A model generated the notes under the pieces. It was not told where the DNA came from and made no database searches. It saw only the letters and a program-made list of their open reading frames with translations. A stretch of 13,299 nt of DNA from JBGRQB01 sp041725875 (GTDB lineage: Bacteria; Bacteroidota; Ignavibacteria; Ignavibacteriales; Melioribacteraceae), in assembly GCA_041725875.1 (NCBI GenBank), contig JBGRQB010000125.1, positions 1 through 13,299 on the forward strand, written 5' to 3'. The position numbers and the translations under genes are program-made. Below, piece by piece: positions 6,083 through 13,244 of the stretch. Every line of letters starts with the position of its first letter. Position 1 is the stretch's first letter.

Positions 6083-7453
6083 TTAGAACATCGGATCCCA
6101 AGGCGGAAGCATTTCAACTTCTGATTTAAGTAATTCCAATGTTTTTTTATCTACGAATTTTTTAAGAACAACAACACGGAACATATATTCGTCGAACCAT
6201 TTGTCAGTCATAGTTAAATAACCATTATGTCCGCTGCTTTTTCCCCAGCTGTTTTCAAGCAGCCATTGAACAGGTTTTCCCTGATTATCAACATCAACAC
6301 CTACAAGAGCCATTCCGTGTGAAGAACCACTTTCTCTTGTAAGGATTCTGTCTTTTTTATCCATTCCGAATTTAACACCGAATAGAGATTCATAATCGTA
6401 ATTGTCTACTGATAACACGCCATTTTTTCTGTCAATCTGCTTACCAACATCGCAGCTGAAGTACATAGCTTCATTAGCTTTGATAGATGCAATAGCATAT
6501 TTCTTAATCTGATCCGCCGGAAGGTTTATATATTTCCAGTTTTTACCTTCATACAAGTCGCGATCATTTTCAATTTCATATAATTTGTAGTAAGGACGAG
6601 TAGGATCATCCATTAACATAACATAATTTTCAAACTGAGATTCTGCATATTCTTTGTAGAATGATAAAGGAGTATAAGTTCTTAAAGAACTGACTTTATT
6701 ATCTTTTGATTTATATCTCCACTGAAACTCTACAGGTGGTTCACCAAGCGAAACAACTAAAATTCTGTAAATATCTTTCAGAACACCAATTTTGATTTCT
6801 TCAAGTTTTGATAATGATTCTCCCTTTTCATGCGCTCTGCGTATTGCGAGTCCGCCTTCACGAAGTTTTCTTTTCAAAAACTTTCTCATTATAGAAGTTT
6901 TTTCACTGTTATAAGTTTCAGGCATTACTTCTTTTGGAACAAGACCATACTTTTGAGAAATATCTGCAAACATTGACCATACGCCGCCGTCGCCGATAGG
7001 ACCTCTAAACAATATTTCAACACGTTTGTTGTTAAACTCTTTGTCGCGTGTATCGATAAAAGTCTGTAAAGTTAAGTTTGATTTTTCAAACTGATCCCAG
7101 AAGAAAAGATAGTTTGTTGAAAATTCGAATCCTGAAAGATTAAGGTTTTTGATGATTTTCGGACGAATCATATTCATACTTGTAAACATCCAGCATCTGC
7201 CTGAACTTTTCTGATCGGTGATCCCTTTTACATCAACTCTGTATTTGAAAAAGTGATCTGTTTTTCCTGCATTCTCACGATTGAACGCAGATTTAGAAAT
7301 TCCGTTTGTTGTTACGGCATTAATAACAGCTTTTTGAGCTGAAGTTGGTTTGAATGAATTTCTTATTTCGGAAAGTTGTTCCTGAGTAATTTTTCCCTGC
7401 GCCAGAAACATTGTTGAGCAGCATAGGAAAAAGAGTAAAAGTTTTTTATTCAT
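6083..7453 (-). CDS. exported C1-family peptidase (bleomycin hydrolase/PepC-like)
   Basis: 456 residues, close to the PepC/bleomycin hydrolase length. The papain-like active site is complete: Gln81 and Cys87 in DQKSSGRCWMF, His379 in SSHGMALVG and Asn401 in LLENSWG. The WDQFEKSN and RGPIGDGGVW blocks (about 119-126 and 150-159) are typical of this family rather than of ordinary papains. The C-terminus is PPWDPMF; cytosolic relatives continue a few residues past WDPM with the arm that lies in the active site. Residues 1-18 form a Sec signal peptide (LLLFFLCCSTMFLA), so it acts in the periplasm or outside, unlike classic PepC. An AGGGGA ribosome binding site precedes the ATG. Likely role: broad aminopeptidase in extracellular or periplasmic peptide breakdown. 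It stands alone, with stem-loops on both sides. Confidence 0.93.
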   Translation of the reverse strand: MNKKLLLFFLCCSTMFLAQGKITQEQLSEIRNSFKPTSAQKAVINAVTTNGISKSAFNRENAGKTDHFFKYRVDVKGITDQKSSGRCWMFTSMNMIRPKIIKNLNLSGFEFSTNYLFFWDQFEKSNLTLQTFIDTRDKEFNNKRVEILFRGPIGDGGVWSMFADISQKYGLVPKEVMPETYNSEKTSIMRKFLKRKLREGGLAIRRAHEKGESLSKLEEIKIGVLKDIYRILVVSLGEPPVEFQWRYKSKDNKVSSLRTYTPLSFYKEYAESQFENYVMLMDDPTRPYYKLYEIENDRDLYEGKNWKYINLPADQIKKYAIASIKANEAMYFSCDVGKQIDRKNGVLSVDNYDYESLFGVKFGMDKKDRILTRESGSSHGMALVGVDVDNQGKPVQWLLENSWGKSSGHNGYLTMTDKWFDEYMFRVVVLKKFVDKKTLELLKSEVEMLPPWDPMF

Positions 7454-7591
7454 TTTATCCCCTAAGATTTGTGGTGATTAAATATAGTTATTTTAACTGG
7501 AAATACCGCACACGGGCGGTGAAGATTTTCCAAACTTAAAACGCAGTCAAAGGGCTGTTTTCACAAATTTAAAAGTGGTTGGTGTAATATT

Positions 7592-7615
7592 GGCAGTCCT
7601 TTTTACAGAACTGCC
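7592..7615 (-). terminator. weak terminator candidate after PhoH
   Basis: In the minus-strand RNA GGCAGUUC pairs with GGACUGCC (one G-U pair) around an eight-base loop. It starts about seven bases beyond the PhoH stop. There is no clear U run after it, so it may only be a 3' stabilising hairpin. The rest of the 7454-7622 gap holds only the peptidase leader and a small ACCGC/GCGGT hairpin (7505-7520). Confidence 0.4.
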
Positions 7616-7622
7616 GTAAAAT

Positions 7623-8957
7623 TTATAATAAATTGCTTGCTAGTTCGGCAAGTTCAGATCTTTCACCTTTTTCTAGATTTACATGTGCGTAGAGTTTCTG
7701 TCCCTTAAAATGATCGATCAGGTATGAGAGTCCGTTTGACATTGTATCCAGATAAGGATGATCTATCTGGTAAATATCGCCGGTAAAAACAATTTTTGTT
7801 CCTTCACCTGCACGGGTAATTATTGTTTTAATTTCGTGAGGAGTTAGATTTTGTGCTTCATCTACAATAAAGAAAATTCTTTGCAGACTCCTTCCTCTTA
7901 TATAGCTGAGCGGTTCCACAATAATTTTTTTATCTCTAACCAGATTATCCACTACCGTATAGTTGCTCTCGGTTTCCTTAAACTGATCCTGAATTACCTT
8001 CAGATTATCCCAGAGAGGCTGAATATAGGGGGCAATTTTGTTTTCAACATCTCCCGGCAGAAAACCGATATCTTTGTTGCTTAAAGGAACTATCGGGCGT
8101 GCGATGAATATTTGTCTGTAGAATTTACGGGAAGCAATAGAAGATGCAAGTGCCAGTAAGGTTTTTCCCGTACCGGCTTTTCCTGTAAGTGTAACAATTG
8201 GAATTTCATTATTGCATAAAGCATCAATTGCAAAGGTTTGCTCTGCATTACGCGGTTTTATACCAAATACCGGTTGTTTATCAACCTTTCTTATTATCTG
8301 CTCGGCATCATTTACTTTTGCAAGAACAGAACTGTTGTAGCTTCTCAGAATATAATATTTATTGGGTACTATTTCAGTATCATTGTTTTCGGTAAGTTCC
8401 TGTATAGGAATTTCGTAAGAGGGCTGATAAAATTTCTGAATTGTTAAATCATCAACATTTTCAAGCAATTCCTTGCCGCTGTACAATTCATCAATATTTC
8501 CGATATGATCGCTTGTGTAATCTTGTGCAAGAACTCCCATTGCTTTTGCTTTCATTCGGAGGTTAACATCTTTTGTTACAAGTATTACATTTCGTACTTC
8601 CGTTGAAATTTCCTGCAATTCGTACGCTACGCTTAAAACTCTGTGATCGGCAGTGTCTTCGCGAAATGCGCTTTCAATCTCTTTATGAAGTCCTTTTGTA
8701 AGATATATCCTTACTTTTCCTTTCCCTTCTCCTATAGATTTTCCACCGTTAAAAATAGCGTCTCCGCTAAGTGCATCAAGTGTTCTGGTAAATTCGCGTG
8801 CATTAAGATTAATTACCTGATTCCCCCGTTTAAAATGGTCTATCTCTTTTATAACTGCCAATGGGATAACAATATCGTGTTCATCAAACTGGTGAATGCA
8901 GGTGGGGTCGTGAAGAATTACATTTGTATCTAAAACAAAAGTCTTTTTCCCGGTCAT
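7623..8957 (-). CDS. phoH2: PIN-PhoH fusion ATPase (PhoH2 type)
   Basis: 444 residues with two domains. Residues 5-150 are a PIN nuclease domain with its acidic residues in place: Asp10 (VLDTNVIL), Glu38 (VIKEID), Asp101/Asp104 (FREDTADHR) and Asp130 (VTKDVNLR). Residues about 230-440 are a PhoH P-loop ATPase with Walker A GKAGTGKT (259-266) and Walker B FFIVDEAQN (Asp366, Glu367), plus FTGDIYQID as sensor region. PhoH2 proteins couple RNA unwinding to sequence-selective RNA cleavage in the cytoplasm; some are encoded with a small antitoxin-like gene, which is not present here. The start is supported by a GCGGGG-containing leader and a promoter at 8995-9022. It appears to be transcribed alone, since a strong terminator separates it from glycyl-tRNA synthetase. 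Confidence 0.94.
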   Translation of the reverse strand: MTGKKTFVLDTNVILHDPTCIHQFDEHDIVIPLAVIKEIDHFKRGNQVINLNAREFTRTLDALSGDAIFNGGKSIGEGKGKVRIYLTKGLHKEIESAFREDTADHRVLSVAYELQEISTEVRNVILVTKDVNLRMKAKAMGVLAQDYTSDHIGNIDELYSGKELLENVDDLTIQKFYQPSYEIPIQELTENNDTEIVPNKYYILRSYNSSVLAKVNDAEQIIRKVDKQPVFGIKPRNAEQTFAIDALCNNEIPIVTLTGKAGTGKTLLALASSIASRKFYRQIFIARPIVPLSNKDIGFLPGDVENKIAPYIQPLWDNLKVIQDQFKETESNYTVVDNLVRDKKIIVEPLSYIRGRSLQRIFFIVDEAQNLTPHEIKTIITRAGEGTKIVFTGDIYQIDHPYLDTMSNGLSYLIDHFKGQKLYAHVNLEKGERSELAELASNLL

Positions 8958-8994
8958 AACTACCCCGCTGTAATTAGTGAATGGTCAAAGAACC

Positions 8995-9022
8995 AATATA
9001 AAAATTTTGGGAATAATGTAAA
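8995..9022 (-). promoter_or_regulatory. sigma-70-type promoter for the PIN-PhoH gene
   Basis: TTTACA (9022-9017) and TATATT (9000-8995) each match the -35 and -10 consensus in five of six positions and are 16 bases apart. The predicted transcription start would be around 8988, giving a leader of about 30 bases before the ATG at 8957. Confidence 0.5.
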
Positions 9023-9070
9023 GTTTGGGAGTTTTAAAGGATGTTTTTTTAATAATTTGGTAATGCGGAA

Positions 9071-9101
9071 AAAAAGAATCCGGCTGAACCGGATTCTTTT
9101 T
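9071..9101 (-). terminator. strong intrinsic terminator after glycyl-tRNA synthetase
   Basis: A perfect 13-base stem (AAAAAGAATCCGG / CCGGATTCTTTTT) with a five-base loop begins nine bases past the stop codon. On the minus strand the stem runs into an uninterrupted T7 tract, the textbook Rho-independent form. It could also work in the plus direction, but no plus-strand gene reads into it. Confidence 0.92.
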
Positions 9102-9110
9102 AATTTATAA

Positions 9111-10607
9111 CTATTTCAGTTTTTTCAACAAGTAATGAAGTAAATCATCAATGGCAACGCGTTCCTGTTCCATTGTGTCTCTGTCACGCACTGTAACAGT
9201 TTTATCTTCAAGAGTTTGTGTATCAACAGTAACACAGAAAGGAGTTCCTACTTCGTCCATTCTTCTGTATCTGCGGCCAACAGCACCTTTGCTGTCGTAA
9301 GAAACTTTCATAAACGGACGCAATTCCGCTTCAATTTCTTTTGCAATTTCAGGCATTCCGTCTTTGTTAACTAGCGGGAAAATTGCAACTTTGATAGGAG
9401 CAAGTTTTGGATGGAATTTCATTACAACACGTAATTCTCCGTTAACTTCTTCTTCCTGATATGCATTTGCAAGAAATGCAAAGAAGGAGCGGCTTGCACC
9501 GGCTGAAGTTTCAATGATAAAAGGAACATATTTTTCTTTTGCATCTTCATCAAAGTACTTCATTGATTTACCTGAAAATTCTTCGTGTCGGTTCAGGTCA
9601 AAATTAGTTCTGTTATGAATACCTTCTATTTCACCCCAGCCAAACGGGAATTTATATTCTATATCAGTAGCTGCTTTTGCATAATGCGCAAGCTTATCAG
9701 GTGCGTGATCGCTAAATCTTAATTTATCTTCCGGCATTCCAAGATTTTTGAACCATTCAATTCTTGCGGCTTTCCACTTTTCAAAATGATCCATATCTTC
9801 TTCAGGTTTCACAAAATACTGCATTTCCATCTGCTCAAATTCACGAGTTCTGAAAAGGAAATTTTTTGTGTTAATTTCATTTCTGAATGCTTTACCAATC
9901 TGAGCAATACCAAAAGGAAGCTTCTGACGGGTTGCCTGCTGAACATTAAGGAAGTTAACAAAAATTCCCTGCGCGGTTTCAGGTCTTAAATAGATAGCAT
10001 TTTTGCTGTCTTCAACCGGACCCAAAAATGTTTTGAACATCAAGTTAAAGTTTTTTGGTTCGGTGAAACTGTCTGCGGTTCCGCATTGAGGACAATTAGC
10101 ATGTTTTAACGCTTCTTCAACAAGAGCATCTGTTTCAAGAAGAGCAGTAAACTGATCGTTTAAATCTTCGTGTGCACCAATTGTGGTTTCAAGTATTTCA
10201 AGTTTATCTGAACCGGCTTCTGTTAAAGCTTCTCTATATTCTTTTATGATTTTCTTTTTTCTTTTTTCATTGTAAGCATCACCAAGATTATCAACTCTGA
10301 ATCTGGCTTTACACTGTTTACAATCAATCATCGGATCAGTAAAATTTTCTACGTGTCCGGAAGCTTCCCAAACTTTTGGGCTCATTAAAATAGCAGCGTC
10401 AAGACCTTCAACATCTTCTCTGTAGGTCATAAACTTCCACCATTCTTCTTTTATATTTTTAAGTAATTCAACGCCTAGCGGACCGTAATCATAACAGCCG
10501 TTTAATCCGCCGTAAATTTCACTTGATTGAAACACAAATCCTTTTCTTTTACACAAAGAAACGATCTTTTCTATAGTGTTGTCCTTTGCTTTATTTTGCT
10601 TTGCGAT
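9111..10607 (-). CDS. glyQS: glycyl-tRNA synthetase (single-chain class II), apparent ATC start
   Basis: Charges tRNA-Gly with glycine in the cytoplasm. Family blocks are GFVFQSSEIYGGLNGCYDYGP at the N-terminus, class II motif 2 (FRNEINTKNFLFRTREFEQMEMQYF), motif 3 (ETSAGASRSFFAFLANAY) and a C-terminal anticodon-binding domain starting near HPKLAPIKVAIFP. The Zn-type insertion with CKQC and CPQC pairs (Cys96/99 and Cys172/175 with the long start) is intact. The frame has no ATG or GTG before the conserved N-terminal block. The first common start is TTG at 10556, which would remove the helix before CKRKGF and has no good ribosome binding site. Upstream the frame continues to an ATC (10607-10605) preceded by GAGAGG six bases away and yields (M)AKQNKAKDNTIEKIVSLCKRKGF, as in relatives. 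I therefore propose ATC. The length would be 498 residues. No T-box leader is visible. Confidence 0.93.
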   Translation of the reverse strand: MAKQNKAKDNTIEKIVSLCKRKGFVFQSSEIYGGLNGCYDYGPLGVELLKNIKEEWWKFMTYREDVEGLDAAILMSPKVWEASGHVENFTDPMIDCKQCKARFRVDNLGDAYNEKRKKKIIKEYREALTEAGSDKLEILETTIGAHEDLNDQFTALLETDALVEEALKHANCPQCGTADSFTEPKNFNLMFKTFLGPVEDSKNAIYLRPETAQGIFVNFLNVQQATRQKLPFGIAQIGKAFRNEINTKNFLFRTREFEQMEMQYFVKPEEDMDHFEKWKAARIEWFKNLGMPEDKLRFSDHAPDKLAHYAKAATDIEYKFPFGWGEIEGIHNRTNFDLNRHEEFSGKSMKYFDEDAKEKYVPFIIETSAGASRSFFAFLANAYQEEEVNGELRVVMKFHPKLAPIKVAIFPLVNKDGMPEIAKEIEAELRPFMKVSYDSKGAVGRRYRRMDEVGTPFCVTVDTQTLEDKTVTVRDRDTMEQERVAIDDLLHYLLKKLK

Positions 10608-10613
10608 GACAGA

Positions 10614-10619
10614 CCTCTC
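10614..10619 (-). promoter_or_regulatory. ribosome binding site deciding the glyQS start
   Basis: GAGAGG on the minus strand is the only Shine-Dalgarno-like sequence in the leader. It is six bases from ATC (10607-10605), which is in frame with the synthetase. The TTG at 10556 lies too far downstream to use it. Confidence 0.6.
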
Positions 10620-10660
10620 TTAATTTTTCTGAATTTTTAACGTGAAATATAACATTTAAA

Positions 10661-10681
10661 TTTGAAAAATACTTTTTCAAA
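10661..10681. repeat. AT-rich perfect palindrome between DUF2520 and glyQS
   Basis: TTTGAAAAA and TTTTTCAAA form a nine-base perfect inverted repeat around TAC. It lies 22 bases past the DUF2520 stop and some 54 bases before the proposed glyQS start. It could be an operator for glyQS or a weak hairpin ending the upstream operon; the sequence does not decide between them. Confidence 0.4.
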
Positions 10682-10703
10682 AATGACGGGTAGAAAAACC
10701 GGA

Positions 10704-11567
10704 TTAATTGCAGTTTTTCAGCAGAATACTTATTTCGTTGAATTTCTCCTGATTAATTGATCCTTTTTCAAAAGCAATTTTCAGAAGTGTTAATGACGTT
10801 GCTGTGTAATGATCCAAAGCTGTTTTATCTTTTTTTAGTTCTTCCAAATGGAGTTTAACTGTTTCAACATCGCCCCGCTCTATTGGTCCGGAAAGAGAAT
10901 TAACAGCACCGTTTGTCAGAATATTTTCTAGTGTCTGCTTTGCAATTATATTCAGAAGTTCCTGCGACTTTGGAATATTGCCGAACTGTTTTGTGATTTG
11001 ATCTGCGTTAAAGAAATTGGCAGTCATAAAGTTAGAGACAAAAACTCCCATAAGATGATAAGCTGTTTTCTCTTCCGATTTAATTTCAAACGGATTCATT
11101 TCAAGTTTTTGAGAAAGATTTTTGAGACTGTCAAAAACTTCTGGATCGGTTGTTTCAATTGCAGAATAGATATTTTGCAGATTAACTTTTTCATAAGAAG
11201 GGAAAGTCTGCATAGGATGAAATCCCGCAACCTGATATTTTTTTTCAGCAAGCGAAGATAAATCGGTGATTGTTTTTGAACCTGAAAGATGAATGAAAAT
11301 TGTGTTGCTGAAATTTTTTGTCAGCCTTGAAAGTTCAACAGCAATTTCTGATATTAATGAATCGGGTACTGCTATAAAAATTATATCAGAGGGAAGTAGT
11401 TCCGACAAATTATTTACAGTAAAAACTTTATAATTTGAATTCAAAAAACTTAGCTCGGCTGAATTTAAGCTGTATACAGATTTTACAGAAATATTTTTCT
11501 TTGTTAATGCGGGAATGAGAGAATGTACTATTTTTCCTGAACCGATAAAGCTTGCAGATTTAATCAT
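10704..11567 (-). CDS. Rossmann-like / DUF2520 oxidoreductase
   Basis: 287 residues. The N-terminal NAD(P)-binding Rossmann half has FIGSGKIVHSLIPAL (7-21), IAVPDS (65-70) and LSGS (94-97). A helical C-terminal half follows, with GFHPMQTFPS (115-124), AYHLMGVFVSNFMTANF (169-185) and NSLSGPIERGD (223-233), all typical of Rossmann-like plus DUF2520 proteins. These resemble 6-phosphogluconate-dehydrogenase-like or pyrroline-5-carboxylate-reductase-like enzymes and probably reduce or oxidise a small acid with NAD(P)H; the substrate is not known to me. The start ATG lies eight bases inside the MEMO gene, so expression is coupled to it. Length and motifs are normal. The functional link to MEMO/AMMECR1 is inferred from the overlap only. 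Confidence 0.88.
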   Translation of the reverse strand: MIKSASFIGSGKIVHSLIPALTKKNISVKSVYSLNSAELSFLNSNYKVFTVNNLSELLPSDIIFIAVPDSLISEIAVELSRLTKNFSNTIFIHLSGSKTITDLSSLAEKKYQVAGFHPMQTFPSYEKVNLQNIYSAIETTDPEVFDSLKNLSQKLEMNPFEIKSEEKTAYHLMGVFVSNFMTANFFNADQITKQFGNIPKSQELLNIIAKQTLENILTNGAVNSLSGPIERGDVETVKLHLEELKKDKTALDHYTATSLTLLKIAFEKGSINQEKFNEISILLKNCN

Positions 11568-12378
11568 AAATCACCGCAGATAAATAACCTACAACTTCAT
11601 TAGTATCGCCGTTAATATCACCGGAATCGGTATGCTGCAAAACTTTTGATTTATTATAGCCACACTCTTTTGCTGCTTTCATCAAGGCAACTATGCCTCC
11701 TCCTCCGCAAGCTTCACATTTTCTTATTTCCAGATCAGCTTGTAGTTGTTCGAAATCAAAATTGTTTATGTGTCGTTCAATTATTCCGTCAATTTCATCT
11801 GCTTTCTCTCTTGTATAAAAATGTGATAAATCACTGCTCGCAACAATTAAAATATCTTTGCTGTGAAATTCAGAGAGCTTTTTTGCCAGATTGTAAACGT
11901 GGGCGCCGGATTGATCTCCTATTACAATCGGAAGCAGTTTAAATTCGGGCAGAACAGTTTGCAGAAAAGGAAGCTGTACTTCAAGAGCGTGTTCCTTTCC
12001 GTGTCCCAGATCACTGATTTCAATTTCAGAATCACTCTGCGAAATTTTTTCGCGGAGTTCCTTATCAACTTCAACAATACCAAGCGGAGTTTCGTAAGCA
12101 TCTCCCTGATAAATACTTATTCCGTGGAAAAATGCACGATGGGAAGGGGAAACTACAATTACCGTAGAATATGTTTTCCCTTTCAGAAGATTATAAACAC
12201 TGGCTGCTGTGCCGCCTGAGTAGACATACCCTGCGTGCGGGGCAACAATACCGAAAATATTTTCTGCAGAAAAGTTTGTCTGGTTTTCATTCAGGTGAGT
12301 GTTAATTACTTCCTGAAGTTCAGATTTATTATCCGGGTAAAAAGTACCTGCTACTGCAGGTTTTCTGATTTCCATCAT
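11560..12378 (-). CDS. amrB: AmmeMemoRadiSam system protein B (MEMO family)
   Basis: 272 residues of the MEMO fold, related to extradiol dioxygenases. Candidate metal ligands are His48 (APHAGY), His80 (SPSH), His186 (DLSHF) and Cys224 (CEACGGGG), with EHALEVQLP at 129-137; human MEMO1 binds iron through equivalent His and Cys residues. The N-terminal KPAVAGTFYP block is a family signature. The bacterial function is not established; proteins A and B co-occur with a radical SAM enzyme across bacteria and archaea. The gene overlaps amrA as ATGA and overlaps the DUF2520 start by eight bases. Two ATGs follow each other; the second (12375) has better spacing (five bases) from GGAG. Cytoplasmic, with no signal peptide. 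Confidence 0.95.
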   Translation of the reverse strand: MMEIRKPAVAGTFYPDNKSELQEVINTHLNENQTNFSAENIFGIVAPHAGYVYSGGTAASVYNLLKGKTYSTVIVVSPSHRAFFHGISIYQGDAYETPLGIVEVDKELREKISQSDSEIEISDLGHGKEHALEVQLPFLQTVLPEFKLLPIVIGDQSGAHVYNLAKKLSEFHSKDILIVASSDLSHFYTREKADEIDGIIERHINNFDFEQLQADLEIRKCEACGGGGIVALMKAAKECGYNKSKVLQHTDSGDINGDTNEVVGYLSAVIYD

Positions 12379-12932
12379 TTCTCCGTTTCATCTTCTGAAA
12401 ATACGGTTGCAGTAAACAGTTCGAGATTTAATGTTTTGCTTTGCCAATAATCTGCCGGCAAGCCTGATTTTTGACAAATTGCCGCAAGGTAATCTTCTTT
12501 ATCCATATTATGTTCAACAGGAACCTGAGGGAGAAGTAAGCCCCGGTGATCGTTTTCTGTCAGAATTAAACCGTGTGTTCCTACTTCTATTTCATCATAA
12601 GAATTCATTGGAAAAGGTTCGGATAAAATTGAGACTTCAATTTTAATATCGGTAAACTCTTTTTCAGTTAAGGGATTAAATCTCGGGTCGTGAAATGCGG
12701 CCTGAATTGCTGCTTCTTTCAAAGTTTCGTTAAGCGGGTTATAGCCGATTATATAACCAATACAGCCGCGAAGTTTTCCGTTATTTGTTATTGTAACAAA
12801 GGCTCCGTTTTTCTGATGTAAAACATCGAACTTTGCTTCGGGATAATCTTCGGTTTCAGAATTAAATTTCTGGAGGATTGTGTTTCTTACAAGTCCGAGC
12901 ATATAATCTTTTTCTTCCGGTCTTAGCTGCAT
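12375..12932 (-). CDS. amrA: AmmeMemoRadiSam system protein A (AMMECR1 domain)
   Basis: 185 residues matching the AMMECR1 domain: GAFVTITNNGKLRGCIG (43-59) with the conserved LRGCIG at 54-59, AAFHDPRFNPLT (78-88), IEVSILSEP (98-106), GLILTENDHRGLLLPQVPVE, and a C-terminal KSGLPADYW block. The conserved Cys57 in LRGCIG is present. The molecular role is unknown; the family is found from archaea to humans and is genetically tied to MEMO and a radical SAM protein. It heads the minus-strand operon amrA-amrB-DUF2520; the ribosome binding site GGGA is about six bases from the ATG, and a TACAAT -10-like hexamer at 12964-12959 has no clear -35 box. No radical SAM gene lies upstream within the window. 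Confidence 0.95.
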   Translation of the reverse strand: MQLRPEEKDYMLGLVRNTILQKFNSETEDYPEAKFDVLHQKNGAFVTITNNGKLRGCIGYIIGYNPLNETLKEAAIQAAFHDPRFNPLTEKEFTDIKIEVSILSEPFPMNSYDEIEVGTHGLILTENDHRGLLLPQVPVEHNMDKEDYLAAICQKSGLPADYWQSKTLNLELFTATVFSEDETEK

Positions 12933-13040
12933 AGTTTTCCCGTTTCTACAGTGGATAAATTGTAAAATGTAATGTAAGGAAATTAAGTAAGATTAGAAAG
13001 ATGAGTTCTATTCTGGATTGGTCACTCCGTGGGCAAACTA

Positions 13041-13127
13041 TGTCATCCCGAGTCGTTAGCCGAGGGATCTCACTCTTGTATTGCTCACAATTTAACATTG
13101 AGATTTCTCATTGCATTCGAAATGACA
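13041..13127. repeat. palindromic TGTCA...TGACA repeat, copy 1
   Basis: Bounded by TGTCAT and ATGACA, a perfect six-base inverted repeat that continues inward imperfectly (TGTCATCCCGAG against TGTCATTTCGAA; GGGATCTCA against AATCTCAATG). It is 87 bases long. It shares with copy 2 an almost identical 24-base core (13086-13109, one mismatch), a CGAAATGACA end and an ACTATGTCA left boundary. It has no coding capacity; the form is that of a MITE- or REP-like dispersed element. Confidence 0.75.
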
Positions 13128-13152
13128 AGGTTAGGGTAAGTTAGCCTTACTA

Positions 13153-13244
13153 TGTCACCTCGAGGTACTCGAGAGGTCTCAATGTAGCATTCCGCACAAT
13201 TTAGCATTGAGATTTCTCCGTCGCTGCGCTCCTGCGAAATGACA
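13153..13244. repeat. palindromic TGTCA...TGACA repeat, copy 2
   Basis: 92 bases from TGTCACCTCGAG to CGAAATGACA, in the same orientation as copy 1 and 25 bases after it. The core at 13195-13218 differs from copy 1 at one position, while the outer arms differ more (GTACTCGAGAGG against GTTAGCCGAGGG; GTCGCTGCGCTCC insertion on the right). The arms fold on each other as GAGAGGTCTCAATG against CATTGAGATTTCTC. Confidence 0.75.

Noticed and set aside
7505..7520. ACCGC/GCGGT hairpin upstream of the peptidase as a regulatory structure
   Set aside because: It is only a five-base stem with no conserved context visible.
7623..8957. PIN domain as a VapC toxin with a missing antitoxin
   Set aside because: The PIN domain is fused in frame to PhoH, a common stand-alone architecture, and no small antitoxin frame precedes it.
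10100..10300. Disrupted glycyl-tRNA synthetase because of the long insertion and the unusual motif 3 (ETSAGASRS)
   Set aside because: The insertion carries the normal CxxC pairs of the single-chain enzyme, the ETS form of motif 3 occurs in related phyla, and the catalytic Arg is kept.
10608..10703. T-box or other riboswitch leader for glyQS
   Set aside because: The gap is under 100 bases, lacks a T-box sequence and specifier-loop arrangement, and has only one AT-rich palindrome.
13041..13244. CRISPR array
   Set aside because: There are only two units of about 90 bases, palindromic over their whole length, with no short identical repeats or regular spacers.
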